From positions 1 through 62,337 of the forward strand of contig JAABQD010000013.1 in assembly GCA_011391635.1 (NCBI GenBank): a stretch of DNA of 62,337 bases, in the 5' to 3' direction. The position numbers and the translations under genes were made by a program. Positions 61,245 to 62,337 of this stretch are shown here, one piece after another. Every line of letters starts with the position of its first letter. Position 1 is the first letter of the stretch. The DNA is from Sulfurimonas sp. Its GTDB lineage: Bacteria > Campylobacterota > Campylobacteria > Campylobacterales > Sulfurimonadaceae. The notes beneath the pieces were generated by a model. It had not been told where the DNA came from. It saw nothing but the letters and a program-made list of their open reading frames with translations, and did no database searches.

Positions 61245-61254
61245 TGGCATGTGG
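61245..61254 (+). repeat. Uptake-like motif copy, intergenic (last in window)
   Basis: Exact TGGCATGTGG followed by AATTAT, between the divergent PAS sensor and rppH genes. Confidence 0.8.
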
Positions 61255-61315
61255 AATTATCTTATTTTAATAGCAAATTTTGTACAATTTCGATTACTAT
61301 AATTTAGGTGTTTTT

Positions 61316-61786
61316 ATGAGCAAAGAAAATTTATATCGTCCTAATGTGGCGATGATTATTGTGTCAAACAATTATCCTGATAAAAAAGAGATTTTTATTG
61401 CACAAAGAAACGATTTACACGATATTTGGCAATTTCCTCAAGGTGGCATAGATAGCGGTGAGGATATAGAAGAGGCACTTTTTCGTGAACTCGAAGAAGA
61501 GATAGGAACTTCAAAAGTAAAAATAATTGCTGAGTATCCTGAATGGATTTCGTATGATTTTCCTGAAAAAATAGCGAAAAGTATGAAACCTTTTAAGGGG
61601 CAGACGCAAAGATACTTTTTGCTCAAACTCAAAAAAAGTGCGGTTATAAATATAGATACGAAACATCCTGAATTTATGTCGTATAAGTTTGTCTCTTTAG
61701 ATGAAGTTTTGAATCTAACGGCACACTTTAAAAAGCATGTGTATCAAACCGTGCTAGAATATTTCAAAAAAGAGGGCTACCTATAA
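61316..61786 (+). CDS. rppH: RNA 5' pyrophosphohydrolase
   Basis: Nudix enzyme that removes pyrophosphate from mRNA 5' ends and so triggers decay. 156 residues from ATG 61316 ([16 protein letters not shown]). Nudix box [22 protein letters not shown], preceded by WQFPQ as in RppH, and QRYFLLKL. lysC follows after 1 bp, the same order as in Campylobacter. Confidence 0.95.
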   Translation: MSKENLYRPNVAMIIVSNNYPDKKEIFIAQRNDLHDIWQFPQGGIDSGEDIEEALFRELEEEIGTSKVKIIAEYPEWISYDFPEKIAKSMKPFKGQTQRYFLLKLKKSAVINIDTKHPEFMSYKFVSLDEVLNLTAHFKKHVYQTVLEYFKKEGYL

Positions 61787-61787
61787 C

Positions 61788-62337
61788 ATGTTAATAGTAC
61801 AAAAATTTGGCGGAACAAGCGTCGGTGATTTAGAGCGAATCCAAAATGTGGCAAATCGTGTCGTTGAGACGAAAAAAGCTGGAAATAATGTTGTAGTCGT
61901 TGTCTCTGCAATGAGTGGAGAAACTAACAAACTTGTGGCGTATGCAGAACATTACTCAAAAAATCCATCACGCACAGAGATGGATATGCTCCTTAGCTCA
62001 GGCGAGAGAGTTACAGCTTCACTTTTGGCGATTGCACTGACTGAGATGGGGTATGAAGCAGTTTCTATGAGTGGAAGAAGAGCGGGTATTGTAACGGATA
62101 ATATTCATACAAAAGCACGGATAGAAGAGATAGACCCAAGTGCTATGAATAGTGCGATAAAAGATGGCAAAATCGTTGTTGTCGCTGGTTTTCAAGGTGT
62201 ATCGCAAGATGGAAATGTAACGACACTTGGTCGTGGTGGAAGTGACCTCTCAGCCGTTGCGATTGCTGGGGCTTTGAGAGCGGATTTGTGTGAGATTTAT
62301 ACAGATGTAAGCGGAATTTTTACAACCGACCCTCGTA
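61788..62337 (+). CDS. lysC: Aspartate kinase (partial, runs off window)
   Basis: First step of the aspartate family (lysine, threonine, methionine). ATG at 61788, 1 bp after the rppH stop; 183 codons are present and the frame is open to the window edge. Amino acid kinase signatures [39 protein letters not shown] and [15 protein letters not shown] are intact. The C-terminal ACT regulatory domains lie outside. Confidence 0.95.
   Translation, partial: MLIVQKFGGTSVGDLERIQNVANRVVETKKAGNNVVVVVSAMSGETNKLVAYAEHYSKNPSRTEMDMLLSSGERVTASLLAIALTEMGYEAVSMSGRRAGIVTDNIHTKARIEEIDPSAMNSAIKDGKIVVVAGFQGVSQDGNVTTLGRGGSDLSAVAIAGALRADLCEIYTDVSGIFTTDPR

Larger units (their letters stand above)
3839..61254. repeat. 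Dispersed 10-mer TGGCATGTGG(A), DNA-uptake-sequence-like
   Basis: Exact copies start at: plus strand 10345, 12765, 14443, 15537, 21826, 24060, 29650, 29671, 30100, 31701, 39022, 44673, 56196, 61245; minus strand (CCACATGCCA) 3839, 8199, 14909, 19845, 28639, 29498, 39526, 41139, 42519, 49752, 50485, 53658, 53722. All 27 are followed by A on the motif strand, then A or T. One-mismatch copies: 14765, 19302, 33280, 44543, 44654, 45043, 50467, 51030, 51516, 53174, 53973. Two-mismatch copies include 16448, 20936, 25427, 32263, 46170 and 60346. At an assumed 36% G+C, chance predicts about 0.04 exact copies on both strands. Density, lack of strand bias and excess between genes resemble DNA uptake sequences. 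Confidence 0.85.

Noticed and set aside
3839..61254. TGGCATGTGG as a Chi, KOPS or regulator-binding site
   Set aside because: Both orientations are equally used, many copies are deep inside genes, and an inverted pair serves as a hairpin. This does not fit a polar recombination or segregation motif or a promoter operator, though a DNA-organising protein site cannot be fully excluded.

Overview
The window looks like a chromosomal segment of a Campylobacterota (epsilonproteobacterial) genome, most like Sulfurimonas and relatives. The AT-rich composition, the gene order cheY-prmA-ftsH-(phosphatidylserine decarboxylase-like), the rppH-lysC end and many short co-directional operons support this. 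Most of it is housekeeping: pckA, uvrB, trpA, panB, ruvB, hisH, hisA, ftsH, serS, metF, serB, rpsF-ssb-rpsR, dprA, queA, tatBC, rppH and lysC. Two accessory segments lie at the left end, and c-di-GMP, chemotaxis and two-component genes lie at 39-44 kb and 54-61 kb.

Layout. 1-3.8 kb is an accessory patch: a REP-associated tyrosine transposase (RAYT) gene, a broken second copy at the window edge, eight GGTGTCAGGCACT-type repeats, three copies of a two-gene small-membrane-protein module, a RelE/ParE-type toxin-antitoxin pair and an orphan BrnA-like antitoxin. 3.9-17.1 kb is a surface-protein locus. It holds a signal-less trypsin-like protease with a Calx-beta domain, a protein fusing a RAYT-like domain to SapC, a complete type I secretion system (ABC, MFP, TolC), and GDP-D-rhamnose synthesis (gmd and a reductase) with two glycosyltransferases and a polyprenyl-phosphate sugar transferase. 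It resembles the sapCDEF S-layer secretion loci of Campylobacter fetus joined to a rhamnan-type glycan cluster. 17.2-17.7 kb holds a highly structured inverted-repeat element before pckA. 17.7-62.3 kb is core genome with three tRNAs in all in the window (Thr, Val, Arg) and no rRNA.

The most striking signal is not a gene. The 10-mer TGGCATGTGG (reverse complement CCACATGCCA) occurs exactly 27 times between 3.8 and 61.3 kb, always followed by A. About 17 further copies have one or two mismatches. The two strands are used equally (14 versus 13). Copies are enriched between genes and at gene edges, and fall in coding sequence as recurrent PHA, ACG and GMW peptides. One inverted pair forms the hairpin between two convergent genes. 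These are the hallmarks of DNA uptake sequences of naturally competent Pasteurellaceae and Neisseriaceae, but I know of no such sequence described for Campylobacterota. The competence gene dprA lies in the window and carries two copies. The accessory patch at 1-3.8 kb has none.

Other notable points: a RAYT domain that lost its HUH catalytic motif and is fused to SapC; a phosphatidylserine decarboxylase homologue without the pyruvoyl serine; several genes whose TATAAT box sits 5-7 nt before the start codon (probable leaderless mRNAs); and uvrB and hemW sharing the identical arrangement TATAAT-TCCAC-ATG, in which the repeat motif supplies the start codon.
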